This document shows, in pieces, positions 24,456-34,418 of a DNA stretch of 64,000 nucleotides. The translations under genes and the position numbers were made by a program. Location: assembly GCA_016719225.1 (NCBI GenBank), contig JADKAN010000005.1, positions 1 to 64,000 on the forward strand. Reading direction: 5' to 3'. A model generated the notes under the pieces. That model searched no databases. It saw nothing but the letters and a program-made list of their open reading frames with translations, and had not been told where the DNA came from. The DNA comes from Flavobacteriales bacterium (GTDB lineage: Bacteria > Bacteroidota > Bacteroidia > Flavobacteriales_F > PHOS-HE28). The number at the start of each line of letters is the position of its first letter. The stretch's first letter is position 1.

Positions 24456-26801
24456 ATGCCGAAACGAAGAACCCTGTTGAACTCTTTCTATCTGTTCGGG
24501 GTCGTTTCCTTGCTGATCGCGCCTGGCCAAGCGCAGGCGCAATGCTGCGACTACACTGTTGCCATGCAGGACGGTTATGGTGATGGCTGGAATGGCGGCA
24601 ACGTCGATGTGCGCGTGAACAACGTGCTCGTGGGCACGTTCGCGGCCCAAGGCCACCACAGCACCGCTACCTTCAATATTTGCGATGGTGATGCCCTCCA
24701 GCTTGTCTACCATGCCGGATACTATGAAGAGGAGAACACGTATCAGGTTTTCGGCCCGGCAGGCAACGTGGTCTTCGCCGACGGACCATCCCCAACAGCG
24801 GGAGTGGTTTTCAATGGAACAGGGGATTGCGCAGCTACGGTCTTTCCCGGCAGCTTACCCTGCGCCGCGCTGCCCATCGACACTGCGGATTGTATCACGG
24901 TGGACAATACCGGCATCGCCGGCTCTGGCATCAGTGCCGGTTGCGCCAACTATCAAGGTGCGGACCTCTGGTACACCATGCCGGTACCTTTTTCGGGGAA
25001 TGTGGTGGTATCCACTTCCACCGTGGGCGGGCTGACGGATACCGGTATTTCCCTGTGGACGGGCAGTTCCTGTTTCGACCTGCAGGAATGGACCTGTGAT
25101 GATGACGGTGGGGATGGCTATTTCTCCCAAGCCGCTGCATACGACCTTCCCCCGGGTGGAATGCTTTACATCCAGGTGTTCGGATACGGTGGTGCCCAAG
25201 GAGCCTTCCAACTTTGCGTGCAGGACCTCGGTACCGTAACGCTGGACAGCACGGAGCTGCCTTTGGTGAAGATCAACACGTTGGGCCAGACCATTCCCGA
25301 CGAACCCAAGATCGATGCACTGATGCGGATCGCTTATAACGGACCGGGTCTGACAACGCTCGTGAGCGATCCACCGAACGTCTACGACGGCCATGTGGGC
25401 ATCGAGGTGCGTGGTGCCACATCCGCGGGTTATCCCCAACAGCCCTATGGTTTCGAAACGCGCACGGATCTGGGCCAGAGCAACGACGTGCCTTTACTGG
25501 GCATGCCGCCGGAAAGCGACTGGGTACTGCTGAGTAATTACAACGACCGATCCTTGCTCCGGAACCAGATCGCGTTCCACTTAGCGCAGGGCATGGGCCA
25601 ATATGCGCCCAGAAGCTTCCTGAGCGAAGTGCTCTTGGACAGCGCTTACAGAGGTATCTACCTGCTCGGTGAAAAGATCAAGCGGGACCAAGGCCGTGTG
25701 GACATTGCCAAGCTCGACCCTGATGAGAACAGTGGTGATAACCTCACAGGCGGCTACATCCTCTCGCAGAACCTTTGGAACAACGACGACAGTTTTGAGT
25801 CGAACTATTCGCCCATCGACCATCCCGGCTTCGATGTCCACTTCGTTTACGAATATCCCAAACCCGATGTGATCACTGCGGAGCAGAAGACCTACATCGC
25901 GGCATACGTGGACAGCTTGGAGACCGCGCTGTACAGCCCGCAATTCGCCGATCCGGTGATCGGTTATCGCAAATTCCTTGATGTGCCATCGTTCATATCC
26001 TATTTCCTGGTGAATGAAGTTGCGCGCAATGCCGATGGTTTCAAGAAAAGCCGCTATTTCCACAAGGACAAATACTCCAACGGCGGCAAGTTGAAGGCCG
26101 GCCCCGTTTGGGATTTCGACTGGGCATGGAAGAACATTTACGGTTGCTTCACATCCGATGCCACCGATGGATCCGGCTGGGTGCACGAAGTGAATGATTG
26201 CGATCCGGACAACCATTCATGCGGGTGGTACATCCGCATGTTGCAGGACACGACGTTCGCCAATGAGCTGCGATGCACCTATGAAACCTATCGTACCACC
26301 ATTCTGGACACGACGCAGATCTTCAGCTTTATCGACAGTGTGGCCGGGCGCGTTGACATAGCGCAGGCGCGCCATTTCCAGAAATGGCCCATCCTGGGCA
26401 TCAGCGGGCCAGCGCCTGAAGTGAACGAAGTGGCCACCACTTACGCAGGCGAGATCGATACACTGAAGGCTTGGATCACCACACGCTTGGCTTGGCTGGA
26501 CGTCAATATGCCCGGGGAGTGCAGCGGACAACCCAACGGTATGTCCACGTCACCGGCGGTCGCGAACTTGCGTATTTTCCCCAATCCGAGCGCAGGTAGG
26601 TTCCACGTGGAGGGCTCGGCAAGTGCTGAAGGCCCGCGTCTAATCGTGCTCCGTGACGTTGCTTGGCGCGTGGTGCAGGAGATCCCATTGTCGAATGGGC
26701 CTTTTTCGCGGGAGATCGAGCTGCGCGAAAGCGGTGTTTATTTCTTCACCTTGGAATGCAATGGGCGCATGCTGCAACAAGAGAAATTGGTGGTTTATTG
26801 A
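24456..26801 (+). CDS. secreted CotH-kinase-domain protein with T9SS sorting domain
   Basis: A 781-residue exported protein. A signal peptide spans about residues 1-30 (cleavage near QAQA). Residues about 30-130 and 130-260 form two Cys-containing beta domains with DGYGDGWNGG and Gly/Thr-rich segments; the CotH domain (about 290-660) shows VEIRGATS-like EVRGATSAGYPQQ, LLSNYNDRSLLRNQIAFHL, GIYLLGEKIKRDQGRVDI and PVWDFDWAWKN. The last 75 residues are a type A sorting domain (LRIFPNPSAGRFHVEG, ESGVYFFTLECNG). CotH relatives are atypical protein kinases of spore coats; here a role in surface-protein modification or adhesion is only a guess. Divergent from the sensor kinase. Confidence 0.88.
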   Translation: MPKRRTLLNSFYLFGVVSLLIAPGQAQAQCCDYTVAMQDGYGDGWNGGNVDVRVNNVLVGTFAAQGHHSTATFNICDGDALQLVYHAGYYEEENTYQVFGPAGNVVFADGPSPTAGVVFNGTGDCAATVFPGSLPCAALPIDTADCITVDNTGIAGSGISAGCANYQGADLWYTMPVPFSGNVVVSTSTVGGLTDTGISLWTGSSCFDLQEWTCDDDGGDGYFSQAAAYDLPPGGMLYIQVFGYGGAQGAFQLCVQDLGTVTLDSTELPLVKINTLGQTIPDEPKIDALMRIAYNGPGLTTLVSDPPNVYDGHVGIEVRGATSAGYPQQPYGFETRTDLGQSNDVPLLGMPPESDWVLLSNYNDRSLLRNQIAFHLAQGMGQYAPRSFLSEVLLDSAYRGIYLLGEKIKRDQGRVDIAKLDPDENSGDNLTGGYILSQNLWNNDDSFESNYSPIDHPGFDVHFVYEYPKPDVITAEQKTYIAAYVDSLETALYSPQFADPVIGYRKFLDVPSFISYFLVNEVARNADGFKKSRYFHKDKYSNGGKLKAGPVWDFDWAWKNIYGCFTSDATDGSGWVHEVNDCDPDNHSCGWYIRMLQDTTFANELRCTYETYRTTILDTTQIFSFIDSVAGRVDIAQARHFQKWPILGISGPAPEVNEVATTYAGEIDTLKAWITTRLAWLDVNMPGECSGQPNGMSTSPAVANLRIFPNPSAGRFHVEGSASAEGPRLIVLRDVAWRVVQEIPLSNGPFSREIELRESGVYFFTLECNGRMLQQEKLVVY

Positions 26802-27088
26802 GTTTCTGGCAGCGGAGAAGGTCTTGACTTGCAACACAAGGTGGGGACTAGGTGAACAATGATACTGCCACTGGTCGCATCGATGCCTATGCGAAGAATG
26901 CTTGGGTACTGCGGGGCCACTTATAGGGTTCTTGGAAATACTATTAGGGTTGGTGCAGCCCCTTTTGCGTTTAAAGTGGGGGAGCATCCTGCTTGTGTAG
27001 TTTCGCGGGCCGTTCCAGTGGCCGCGCCCATCTCAAAACCGGGTGGCTTCGGAGCGGAGAGGACCGTTGAACCCCGAAGCGAAGCCAC

Positions 27089-28480
27089 ATGACCTTCACC
27101 ATCAGCAAGGCCAACCTTGAACGGCTGAAGGAGCTCGTGGCCCAGCGGGGCGATGCAGAGCTGCTCAGCGCCGTGGATGATCTGCATCCGGCGGACATCG
27201 CAGAGGTGTTGGACAACCTGGATCTCATCGAGGCGCAGTACCTGTTCGAACGGCTTGAGCCTGAACTGGCTGCTGACGTTATCCTGGAAGTACCTGAGGA
27301 CCGGCGCGAGGCCTTGTTGGGCAACTACACCGGCAAGGAGATCGCTGAAGAACTCATTGAGCACATCGATTCCGACGACGCGGCGGACGTGATCGGCGAA
27401 CTGTCCGACGAGGTGCGCGATGAGGTCCTTGCGAACATCGGTGACAGTGAACAACGCAGCGAGATCACTGAGCTGCTCAGCTACGACGAACACACCGCCG
27501 GCGCCTTGATGGCCAAGGAGCTGGTGAAAGTGAGTGCCGATAGTTCAATGCTGGATTGCGTGCGCGAACTGCGCGAACATGCCGAGCACATAGACGATGT
27601 CTACGTGATCCTTGTAGTGGACGAGCATGACCGCCTCGTGGGTTCGATCCCCTTGAAAATGCTGCTTACGACATCACTACGGACCCCCGTGCGCGAGGTG
27701 TATTTTCCGGATGTGATCAGTGTGAAGGCCCACGAGGATGTGGAGGAGGTGAGCCGGCTGATGGAGAAATACGACCTGGTGATGATGCCCGTGACGGACG
27801 ATAGGGGTAGGCTCCTGGGCCGCATCACTATCGACGACGTGTTGGACACCATCCGGGAGGAAGAGACCGAGGATGCGCAACGCATGGCCGGTATGGGGGC
27901 GTTGGACTATTCCTACAGCAATAGCAGCCTTTGGGAAATGGTGAAAAAGCGATCCGGCTGGCTGGTCGTGCTTTTCATCGGTGAAAGTTTCACCGCCACC
28001 GCCATGGGTTATTTCGAGGATCAGATCGCGAAGGCCGTGGTACTTGCGTTGTTCGTGCCGCTCATCATTTCAAGCGGTGGCAACACCGGGTCGCAGGCCA
28101 GCACGCTCATCATCCGCGCACTTGCCATGGGTGATATCACCGTGAACGAATGGTGGCGCATATTCCGCCGTGAGTGTAGCGTGGGCCTTATCCTCGGGAT
28201 GACGCTCGCCGTGATCGGCTTCTTGCGCGTCGCCGTATGGAGCCAATTCACCAGCATTTACGGGCCGCATTGGGCAGAGGTCGGGGGTGTGGTCGCCATC
28301 ACGCTGCTGGGCGTAGTGATCTGGGGCAACCTGGTGGGCTCACTTTTCCCGTTGCTGTTGAAACGTCTCGGTCTTGACCCGGCGACCAGCTCGGCACCTT
28401 TCGTTGCCACGGTGGTGGACGTTACGGGGCTGGTGATCTACTTCACGTTCGCATCCTTTTTCCTGCGTCACGTATTGTAA
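27089..28480 (+). CDS. mgtE: magnesium transporter MgtE
   Basis: Mg2+ channel/transporter of the inner membrane. The 463 residues have the N-terminal helical MgtE-N domain (about 1-130, with DLHPADIAEVLDNL and IDSDDAADVIGEL), a CBS pair (about 135-255) that senses Mg2+ (YVILVVDEHDRLVGSIPL; MMPVTDDRGRLLGRITIDD), and five C-terminal helices including SGGNTGSQASTLIIRALA, the pore signature. Its stop overlaps the next ATG by one base. The 287-bp leader shows no M-box-like structure that I could recognise. Confidence 0.95.
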   Translation: MTFTISKANLERLKELVAQRGDAELLSAVDDLHPADIAEVLDNLDLIEAQYLFERLEPELAADVILEVPEDRREALLGNYTGKEIAEELIEHIDSDDAADVIGELSDEVRDEVLANIGDSEQRSEITELLSYDEHTAGALMAKELVKVSADSSMLDCVRELREHAEHIDDVYVILVVDEHDRLVGSIPLKMLLTTSLRTPVREVYFPDVISVKAHEDVEEVSRLMEKYDLVMMPVTDDRGRLLGRITIDDVLDTIREEETEDAQRMAGMGALDYSYSNSSLWEMVKKRSGWLVVLFIGESFTATAMGYFEDQIAKAVVLALFVPLIISSGGNTGSQASTLIIRALAMGDITVNEWWRIFRRECSVGLILGMTLAVIGFLRVAVWSQFTSIYGPHWAEVGGVVAITLLGVVIWGNLVGSLFPLLLKRLGLDPATSSAPFVATVVDVTGLVIYFTFASFFLRHVL

Positions 28481-29430
28481 TGAAAGTGAACTTTATTGAC
28501 AGTGTGCATCCTGTCCTTAGCACGCGCCTTTCCGTTGCTGGCCACACCTGCGAGGACCTCAGTGACCGGACTGGAGAGGACCTTTTAGCACAATTGCGTG
28601 ATTCGGAAGGACTGATCGTTCGCAGCAGGTTGATGATGGATGCATCGTCCCTGCGCCACGCCCCGAAGCTTCGTTTCATTGCCCGCTGCGGTGCGGGCAT
28701 GGAGAATATAGACAAGGCCTACTGCGCGGACAGGGGCATCCGGTTGTTCAGTTCCCCCGAAGGAAACCGCGATGCCGTGGCAGAGCATGCCTTGGGTATG
28801 CTGCTGGCCTTGATGAACCACTTGCCCAGCGCTGATCGCGAGGTGCGGAAAGGTGTTTGGGACCGCGTAAAAAATTCGGGGAATGAACTGGGTGGAAAGA
28901 CCGTTGGCATCATCGGCTTCGGGCATATGGGAACGGCCTTCGCCTCCCGCCTGAACGGCTTCGGCGTAAAGGTGCTGGTCCACGACAAGTACCGTAAAGG
29001 TTTCAGCAATGAGCAGGTGACGGAGGCCACGTTGGACGAAGTCCTTGAAGGAAGTGACGTGCTCAGCCTGCATTTACCCTTGACGCCTGGAACGGAGCGC
29101 TATGCCGATGCTGCTTTCTTTGGCCGTTGCGCAAGACCCATCTGGTTCTTGAACACAGCGCGTGGACCGATCACCGACACAGCCGCGCTCCTGGACGCCA
29201 TTGATGCAGGGAAGGTATTGGGCGCCGGTCTGGATGTGCTGGAATTCGAGGAACGTTCGTTGCTTGGCCTGAAGGGTGAGTGGAACGACCCAGTACTACA
29301 ACGGCTTTTTGAGAATGAGAAAGTCCTGCTCAGCCCGCATGTAGCCGGTGTGACGAAGGAGTCCTGGTTCAAACTGGCGAACGTGCTGGCTGATAAGATC
29401 CTGAACGAATTCAGCGACGAGGCACTTTGA
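28480..29430 (+). CDS. D-2-hydroxyacid dehydrogenase (phosphoglycerate dehydrogenase-like)
   Basis: A 316-residue NAD(P)-dependent dehydrogenase. Seen: IARCGAGMENIDK, the Rossmann motif VGIIGFGHMG (about residues 146-155), the catalytic Arg in NTARGPI, the Glu in LDVLEFE and the catalytic His in LSPHVAGVT. It lacks an ACT domain, so a short SerA or another 2-hydroxyacid dehydrogenase (glyoxylate/hydroxypyruvate) is possible. It overlaps mgtE by one base, an arrangement without an obvious metabolic link. Confidence 0.88.
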   Translation: MKVNFIDSVHPVLSTRLSVAGHTCEDLSDRTGEDLLAQLRDSEGLIVRSRLMMDASSLRHAPKLRFIARCGAGMENIDKAYCADRGIRLFSSPEGNRDAVAEHALGMLLALMNHLPSADREVRKGVWDRVKNSGNELGGKTVGIIGFGHMGTAFASRLNGFGVKVLVHDKYRKGFSNEQVTEATLDEVLEGSDVLSLHLPLTPGTERYADAAFFGRCARPIWFLNTARGPITDTAALLDAIDAGKVLGAGLDVLEFEERSLLGLKGEWNDPVLQRLFENEKVLLSPHVAGVTKESWFKLANVLADKILNEFSDEAL

Positions 29431-29531
29431 ACAGGACCATGTTCCTGACCGCTTGGGTTCCCGATATTATTCTGACTGATGTCGTTAGGACAGTTCGGTA
29501 GAATGCCAGCCTCCTATCTTGGCCACACGAA

Positions 29532-30374
29532 ATGCATGCCCAACAACGCACCCAGATCCATGGCCATCGAGGTTGCTCCGGCCATGGTCCGGAAAACACC
29601 GTGCCTGCTTTTCTGCACGCGGTGGGATCCGGCTGCCACTGGCTTGAGCTTGATGTTGTGATCACTGCCGACGATCATGTATTGGTGAGCCATGAGCCTT
29701 GGATGGATCATCAAAAGTGCCTTGATCCACTGGGAAGGTCGTTCACCGAAGAGCAGGGTAGGGACATCAATATTTTCATGCTGCCGTTAGTGGAGGTTCA
29801 GCGTTACCATTGCGTGACCGGCAATGAAGTGATCGATAAACCTGCCTTCCCGGATCACATTCATAAGCCCACCCTGTCCGAAACTGTCCAAGCCGTGGAC
29901 CGGTCCGCGGATCAGCACAGCATCGCGAAACCCGGCTTCAACATCGAGGTGAAAAGTGATCCCGCATTATACGGGTCGTTCCAACCCGGACCAAGCCGGT
30001 TCGCTGAACTGGTGGTGCAGGAGGTGGTCGCTTTGGGTATAGCCGAACGTTGCATCATTCAAAGCTTCGATGTGGCCATTCTGGAAGCAGTTCGTGCCTT
30101 GGAACCGATGATACCCGTGGCGTTGCTCGTCGAGAATGAGGAAGGCTTGGATGCTAACCTGCTGCGCTTAAGCTTCAAGCCGGATCTCTACAGTCCTGCA
30201 TTTGCAATGGCCAATGAAGCTATGGCAAAGGCGTTGCGTACAAAGAGCATCGGCCTGCTGGTTTGGACAGTGAATGAAGTGGTGGACATGGAACGCATGT
30301 TACGCTTGGATGTGGACGGCATCATTACCGACCACCCGGAACGGGCCATAGCGTTGGTCAACTCGCGTTACTGA
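29532..30374 (+). CDS. glycerophosphodiester phosphodiesterase
   Basis: Hydrolyses glycerophosphodiesters to glycerol-3-phosphate and alcohol. The 280-residue TIM-barrel protein begins with the active-site HGHRGCSGHGPENTVPAF (His-Arg-Gly plus Glu-Asn-Thr), then WLELDVVITADDHVLVSHEP (catalytic Glu, Asp and His), FNIEVKSD and the C-terminal VWTVNEVVDMERMLRLDVDGIITDHPE. No signal peptide is seen. Its last seven bases overlap the end of the convergent Hpt-like gene. Whether it acts on lipid headgroups for recycling is inferred from the family. Confidence 0.93.
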   Translation: MHAQQRTQIHGHRGCSGHGPENTVPAFLHAVGSGCHWLELDVVITADDHVLVSHEPWMDHQKCLDPLGRSFTEEQGRDINIFMLPLVEVQRYHCVTGNEVIDKPAFPDHIHKPTLSETVQAVDRSADQHSIAKPGFNIEVKSDPALYGSFQPGPSRFAELVVQEVVALGIAERCIIQSFDVAILEAVRALEPMIPVALLVENEEGLDANLLRLSFKPDLYSPAFAMANEAMAKALRTKSIGLLVWTVNEVVDMERMLRLDVDGIITDHPERAIALVNSRY

Positions 30375-31435
30375 GCCAATTTTCGCAGAATGTCCTCCAC
30401 ACCTCGTTCCAAGGTGTCCAGGTCCGCATTCCAGCGAGTAAGGTCCATCCCGTTCGGCGGAGTGGTGATCGCCGCGCAGATCGGTGCGAAGAGGTCCGCG
30501 TCGAAACTGGCCAATTGGGGCTTCAGTGAATGCACCACACGTAGGATCTTCTCCCGATCGCCTGAAGTCCGGGCAGCCCGTAAAGTTGCCAGGCGCTCGG
30601 GCCCGGAGCGCAGGAACAGCGCGGCCACCACCGGGTCCATAGCCTCCACGATCGCCTGTGATGGCGGTGAAGCAACCACAGCCTCAGGCGGAGCGACAGG
30701 TATCGGTGGTGTGGACGGAGTTGATCTATCCGGCTGCTCCCTGCGCTTGTTGCGGAATTCCTTCAGCTCGGCCACTTCCTGTTGAAGTCCGGCCATGATG
30801 CCATGGAGTTTTTTGCTCACCCGGCCCATACGCTGTAGCAGCCACCCCAAGATCAGCAGTGCTATTACCGCGATGGCCAATGCAATCCACATCCAAAGCC
30901 GCATGCGCTCTTCTGAAGAGCGCAGTTCCGTGCTCAGCTCAGCGCGCTGTGCCGCATTTACCTGCTCCAGACTGTCCCGTTCAGCTTTCACCCGGGCCAT
31001 GGATAAGCCGTGGGCCACATCCGAACTATCCAGCACAGCAATGCTGATCCGCCGTTCCAGGTCTGCTAATGCCGAGGCTTCCGCGAAGGCTTCCGTTATT
31101 TTTCCACCACTTGCCAAACGCGTAGCAAGCATGCCGCGTGTTTGCAACTCCAGTCTCAAATGATCAGAGCTATCGGCCATGGCAGCGGCCATGCGTAAAG
31201 CTGTGATCGCGTCCGGACCGGCCAACAAAGGGGCAAGTGCCAATCGACCTTCAATGCTTTCAACCTTGTTCCCGAGGGAATCCGAGCGTTCCAAAGCCGC
31301 ACGCCTTTCGGCAACCTCGGCCTTCAAGCCGTCAGCCGCATGATCGCTGTGTTGCGCGTCCGCCTTCAGGCCAAAAGCCAAGACCAAGATCAAGATGGCA
31401 CCGCTCCGCACGAGAGGCGCGAGGTTTCGGAACAT
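30368..31435 (-). CDS. membrane protein with C-terminal Hpt-like domain
   Basis: A 355-residue protein: signal peptide (cleavage near ADAQ, residue 28), a periplasmic helical region of about 150 residues, a transmembrane helix near 180-205 (MWIALAIAVIALLILGWLLQ), a cytoplasmic coiled coil, a Pro-rich linker and a C-terminal helical bundle with VVHSLKPQLASFDADLF, which resembles the phosphotransfer His motif of Hpt domains (H-S-L-K-x-x). This suggests a phosphorelay protein anchored in the inner membrane, but no kinase or receiver is encoded beside it. The TPR-like periplasmic part may sense or bind something; unknown. Confidence 0.65.
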   Translation of the reverse strand: MFRNLAPLVRSGAILILVLAFGLKADAQHSDHAADGLKAEVAERRAALERSDSLGNKVESIEGRLALAPLLAGPDAITALRMAAAMADSSDHLRLELQTRGMLATRLASGGKITEAFAEASALADLERRISIAVLDSSDVAHGLSMARVKAERDSLEQVNAAQRAELSTELRSSEERMRLWMWIALAIAVIALLILGWLLQRMGRVSKKLHGIMAGLQQEVAELKEFRNKRREQPDRSTPSTPPIPVAPPEAVVASPPSQAIVEAMDPVVAALFLRSGPERLATLRAARTSGDREKILRVVHSLKPQLASFDADLFAPICAAITTPPNGMDLTRWNADLDTLERGVEDILRKLAQ

Positions 31436-31570
31436 GGCGCGAATCTATCGCTGAGCGGGCCTTGGCCGGTTCAGATCGTGCATCGGTCTTGATACGCGAA
31501 GCTGTCCGAGGGCTGCCCTTGGACTAAAGCGGAGCCAAGCGTATAGTTCTGCTTTCCGCCAGCGCGGACC

Positions 31571-32824
31571 TTACTTCACTACGAATCTTGCCGTTGTGCG
31601 CGACCGTTGCTCGATCAGGACTTCCTTGCCTGCGAGCAGATCTTCCAATGTTTTTTCATCGTAGTGCCGGACGGTGATCAACTGGCAAGCTTCGTTATAG
31701 AGCACTTGGTAGTCGTTGCGCAGTTCTTCGATGAGTTCCCGGCTCCTCGGCGTATCGTCCACGGCCACGCTGAAAGCCACCGCGCTGTTCTGCATCAGTG
31801 CGATCCGCACGTTCCGCTCCGCGAAGAGCTTGAAGATCACGCTGAGGTTTTCCTCCACGATAAAGCTGAGATCGCGCGGGGTTATGCTGACGAGCAACTG
31901 CTGCGGCTTCACGATAAAGGAGGGTATCAATGTGTCGCGGTCAGTGGCCGCACTGATCGTACTGCCTACGGAGGTGGTGTCCAGGAAGGAGCGCACGAAC
32001 AACGGAATATTCTTGCGCTGCAAGGGCTGCAGGGTCCGAGGGTGGATAACACTGGCGCCGAAATAGCTCAGCTCGATGGCCTCGCGGTAACTGATGCGTT
32101 CCAGCAGCTTGGTGCCTGGGAACACATTCGGGTCCGCATTGTACATCCCTGCGACGTCCTTCCAAATGGTGACACTTTCCGCATCAAGGAGATAGGCGAA
32201 TATGGCAGCTGAAAAATCCGACCCCTCGCGGCCAAGCGTAGTGCTGGAACCATCCGGTGCGCTGCCGATAAAGCCCTGTGTTACAAATCTTAGCGGGCGT
32301 TGTGCATTGTTCGCCAGCATGTGCCGGGCATGTTCAGCTGAGGCTTCCCAATCCACACCGGCAGAACGGTTCCGCGCATCGGTGCGCACGATGGTGCGTG
32401 CGTCCAACCAAGCCGATGCAACTCCAGCGGCTTTCAAGTGGGCATGCACGATGATGCTGCTCCAGAGCTCGCCGAAGGCAACGACCTGGTCATAATGCCG
32501 GTCGATATTTTTGGATGGAGTTCCCTTCAAGATCCCGCGCAGTCCGTGGAATGCCTGTTGGAGTTTTTCTGAAGCGTGGGTATCCTCGGGCGCTACATCA
32601 CGCAGCACCAGGAAATGAGCGCTTTCCAGCACGTTCAACGCTTCATCCGTGGGGCGACTGTCGAGCCAAGCCCATGTGACTGCCTCCAAGGCATTAGTGG
32701 TCTTGCCAATGGCGCTCACCACGATCACCAGGTCTTCCAGGCCGTAGCGTTTTACCACCTCCGCCACATTGCGCACACCTGCAGCATCCTTTACGCTGGC
32801 ACCGCCGAATTTGAAGACCTTCAT
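31571..32824 (-). CDS. lysC: aspartate kinase
   Basis: First step of the aspartate-family pathway (Lys, Thr, Met). The 417-residue protein starts with the kinase motif VFKFGGASVKDAAGV, and has RTDARNRSAGVDW, GSAPDGSSTTLGREGSDFSAAIFAYLLDA (ATP/Asp site; shown in part) and VIHPRTLQPLQRKNIPL. The C-terminal about 130 residues are a regulatory ACT region, so feedback control is likely. It overlaps the upstream GNAT gene by four bases. A mono-functional kinase is inferred because no homoserine dehydrogenase domain follows. Confidence 0.92.
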   Translation of the reverse strand: MKVFKFGGASVKDAAGVRNVAEVVKRYGLEDLVIVVSAIGKTTNALEAVTWAWLDSRPTDEALNVLESAHFLVLRDVAPEDTHASEKLQQAFHGLRGILKGTPSKNIDRHYDQVVAFGELWSSIIVHAHLKAAGVASAWLDARTIVRTDARNRSAGVDWEASAEHARHMLANNAQRPLRFVTQGFIGSAPDGSSTTLGREGSDFSAAIFAYLLDAESVTIWKDVAGMYNADPNVFPGTKLLERISYREAIELSYFGASVIHPRTLQPLQRKNIPLFVRSFLDTTSVGSTISAATDRDTLIPSFIVKPQQLLVSITPRDLSFIVEENLSVIFKLFAERNVRIALMQNSAVAFSVAVDDTPRSRELIEELRNDYQVLYNEACQLITVRHYDEKTLEDLLAGKEVLIEQRSRTTARFVVK

Positions 32825-33300
32825 TGCGCTGCCACGATGTGCAATTGCTCCTCCGTCAGTTCTCCGTTAAGCCATCCGGTGGAGACCGCGGCCCCAAAAC
32901 GCTCGTAGAACCGGATCGCGTCCGTGTTCCAGTCCAACACCTGCCAACGCATCCAGTGATAACCGTTCGTTGCGCCGTGTTCAACGCATTGGCGGAACAA
33001 GCGCTCCCCGATCCCTTGGCTACGAGCAGTGGATGTCACCACGATATCCTCCAGATACAAGCAGCGGCCCTTCCAAGTGGAATAACGATCATAGCACAAG
33101 GCAATCCCCAGGATCCGTCCTTCCGCTTCCAACGCGACCCATCCGAACCAGATCGGTTTTTCACCGAAACCAGCATCCAGCATTTCCGCTTCCGTAACGG
33201 TCACTGCTTCAGGCTCCTTCTCGAAAAGCGCCAATTCCTTTACCAGCGCCAGCATCTGCGGCACATCCATCGCTTTGGCCTTGCGGATCGTGATCTCCAT
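32821..33300 (-). CDS. GNAT-family N-acetyltransferase
   Basis: A 159-residue acetyltransferase using acetyl-CoA. Motif A is seen as YLEDIVVTSTARSQGIGERLFRQC, with the acetyl-CoA pyrophosphate loop R-x-x-G-I-G; the ending WQVLDWNTDAIRFYERFGA is also typical. ATG 33300 is preferred over a TTG at 33309. It resembles the diamine/thialysine acetyltransferase subgroup, but substrate is unknown. Its stop overlaps the aspartate kinase start by four bases. It diverges from fbp across about 110 bp. Confidence 0.87.
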   Translation of the reverse strand: MEITIRKAKAMDVPQMLALVKELALFEKEPEAVTVTEAEMLDAGFGEKPIWFGWVALEAEGRILGIALCYDRYSTWKGRCLYLEDIVVTSTARSQGIGERLFRQCVEHGATNGYHWMRWQVLDWNTDAIRFYERFGAAVSTGWLNGELTEEQLHIVAAQ

Positions 33301-33409
33301 GGTGCTCAAAGATCGCGCACAGCCGATATTTGCAACGGATCATCGCTGGGTGATCGTTTTCTGCCTCCGAAAGCATCGGGGGGTTTGAGCTTCTGATCTT
33401 CTTTTCACC

Positions 33410-34384
33410 ATGGCCAACATCACCACACTCTCGGAATTCATTATCGAACGCGAAAAGGACTTCCCTTTCGCCACCGGCGATCTCACCCAACTGCTCACTT
33501 CCATCCGCTTAGCGGCCAAGTTGGTGAACCGCGAAGTGAACAAGGCCGGCCTCGTGGACGAGATCCTCGGAGAGACCAACGTGCATAACATCCAAGGCGA
33601 GCGCCAGCAGAAGTTGGACGTCTATGCGAACGACCGCTTCATTTCCGCCATGCGCAACCAAGGTGCGGTATGCGCCGTGGCAAGCGAGGAGGAGGATGAG
33701 CACATCGTGTTCGACAACCCCGCTTCCCAGGGCGGCAAGTACGTAGTGGCCATGGATCCGCTCGACGGTTCCAGCAACATTGACGTGAACGTCTCCATCG
33801 GGACCATTTTTTCCATTTATCGCCGTCTCGATCCCGAGAAGGTATCATTGGACGACTTCCTGCAACCCGGCAGCCAGCAGGTGGCGGCCGGCTATGTGGT
33901 CTATGGCAGCAGCACCATGCTCGTATATACCACGGGCAACGGTGTCAACGGCTTCACATTGGACCCCAGTATCGGTGTGTTCTGCTTGAGCCATCCCAAC
34001 ATGCAGGTGCCGCAGAAGGGTAGTATTTACTCCGTGAACGAGGGCAATTATTTCGATTTCCCGGAACATGTCCGGACCTACATCGACGGTTGCAAGAGGC
34101 AGAAGATGAGCGCGCGTTATATCGGCAGCTTGGTCGCGGATTTCCACCGCAACCTGTTGAAGGGCGGCATCTACATGTATCCCGGCACCACCGACAAGCC
34201 CAACGGCAAGTTGCGCCTGCTCTACGAGGCCAACCCCTTGGCCATGATCATCGAACAGGCAGGAGGCAGCGCCACGAACGGTACCAGCCGCATACTGGAC
34301 CTACACCCCACTGAGCTGCACCAGCGTTGTCCGTTGTTCATCGGAAACTCGGCAATGGTGGAAGAGGTGATGGGCATGAAGTAA
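33410..34384 (+). CDS. fbp: class 1 fructose-1,6-bisphosphatase
   Basis: Gluconeogenic enzyme removing the 1-phosphate of fructose-1,6-bisphosphate. The 324 residues carry the metal-binding motif MDPLDGSSNID (Asp116, Asp119), ASEEEDE upstream with acidic ligands, ARYIGSLVADFHRNLLKGGI and GKLRLLYEANPLAMIIEQAGG. Length and motifs are those of class 1. No AMP-site assessment was possible by eye. It is monocistronic, followed by a convergent nuclease gene. Confidence 0.96.
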   Translation: MANITTLSEFIIEREKDFPFATGDLTQLLTSIRLAAKLVNREVNKAGLVDEILGETNVHNIQGERQQKLDVYANDRFISAMRNQGAVCAVASEEEDEHIVFDNPASQGGKYVVAMDPLDGSSNIDVNVSIGTIFSIYRRLDPEKVSLDDFLQPGSQQVAAGYVVYGSSTMLVYTTGNGVNGFTLDPSIGVFCLSHPNMQVPQKGSIYSVNEGNYFDFPEHVRTYIDGCKRQKMSARYIGSLVADFHRNLLKGGIYMYPGTTDKPNGKLRLLYEANPLAMIIEQAGGSATNGTSRILDLHPTELHQRCPLFIGNSAMVEEVMGMK

Positions 34385-34418
34385 GCGCCCGAGCGTCTGG
34401 AATACCTGGATCACCGGA

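Noticed and set aside
26802..27088. Possible Mg2+ riboswitch before mgtE
   Set aside because: No M-box-like paired regions or terminator/antiterminator were recognisable by eye.
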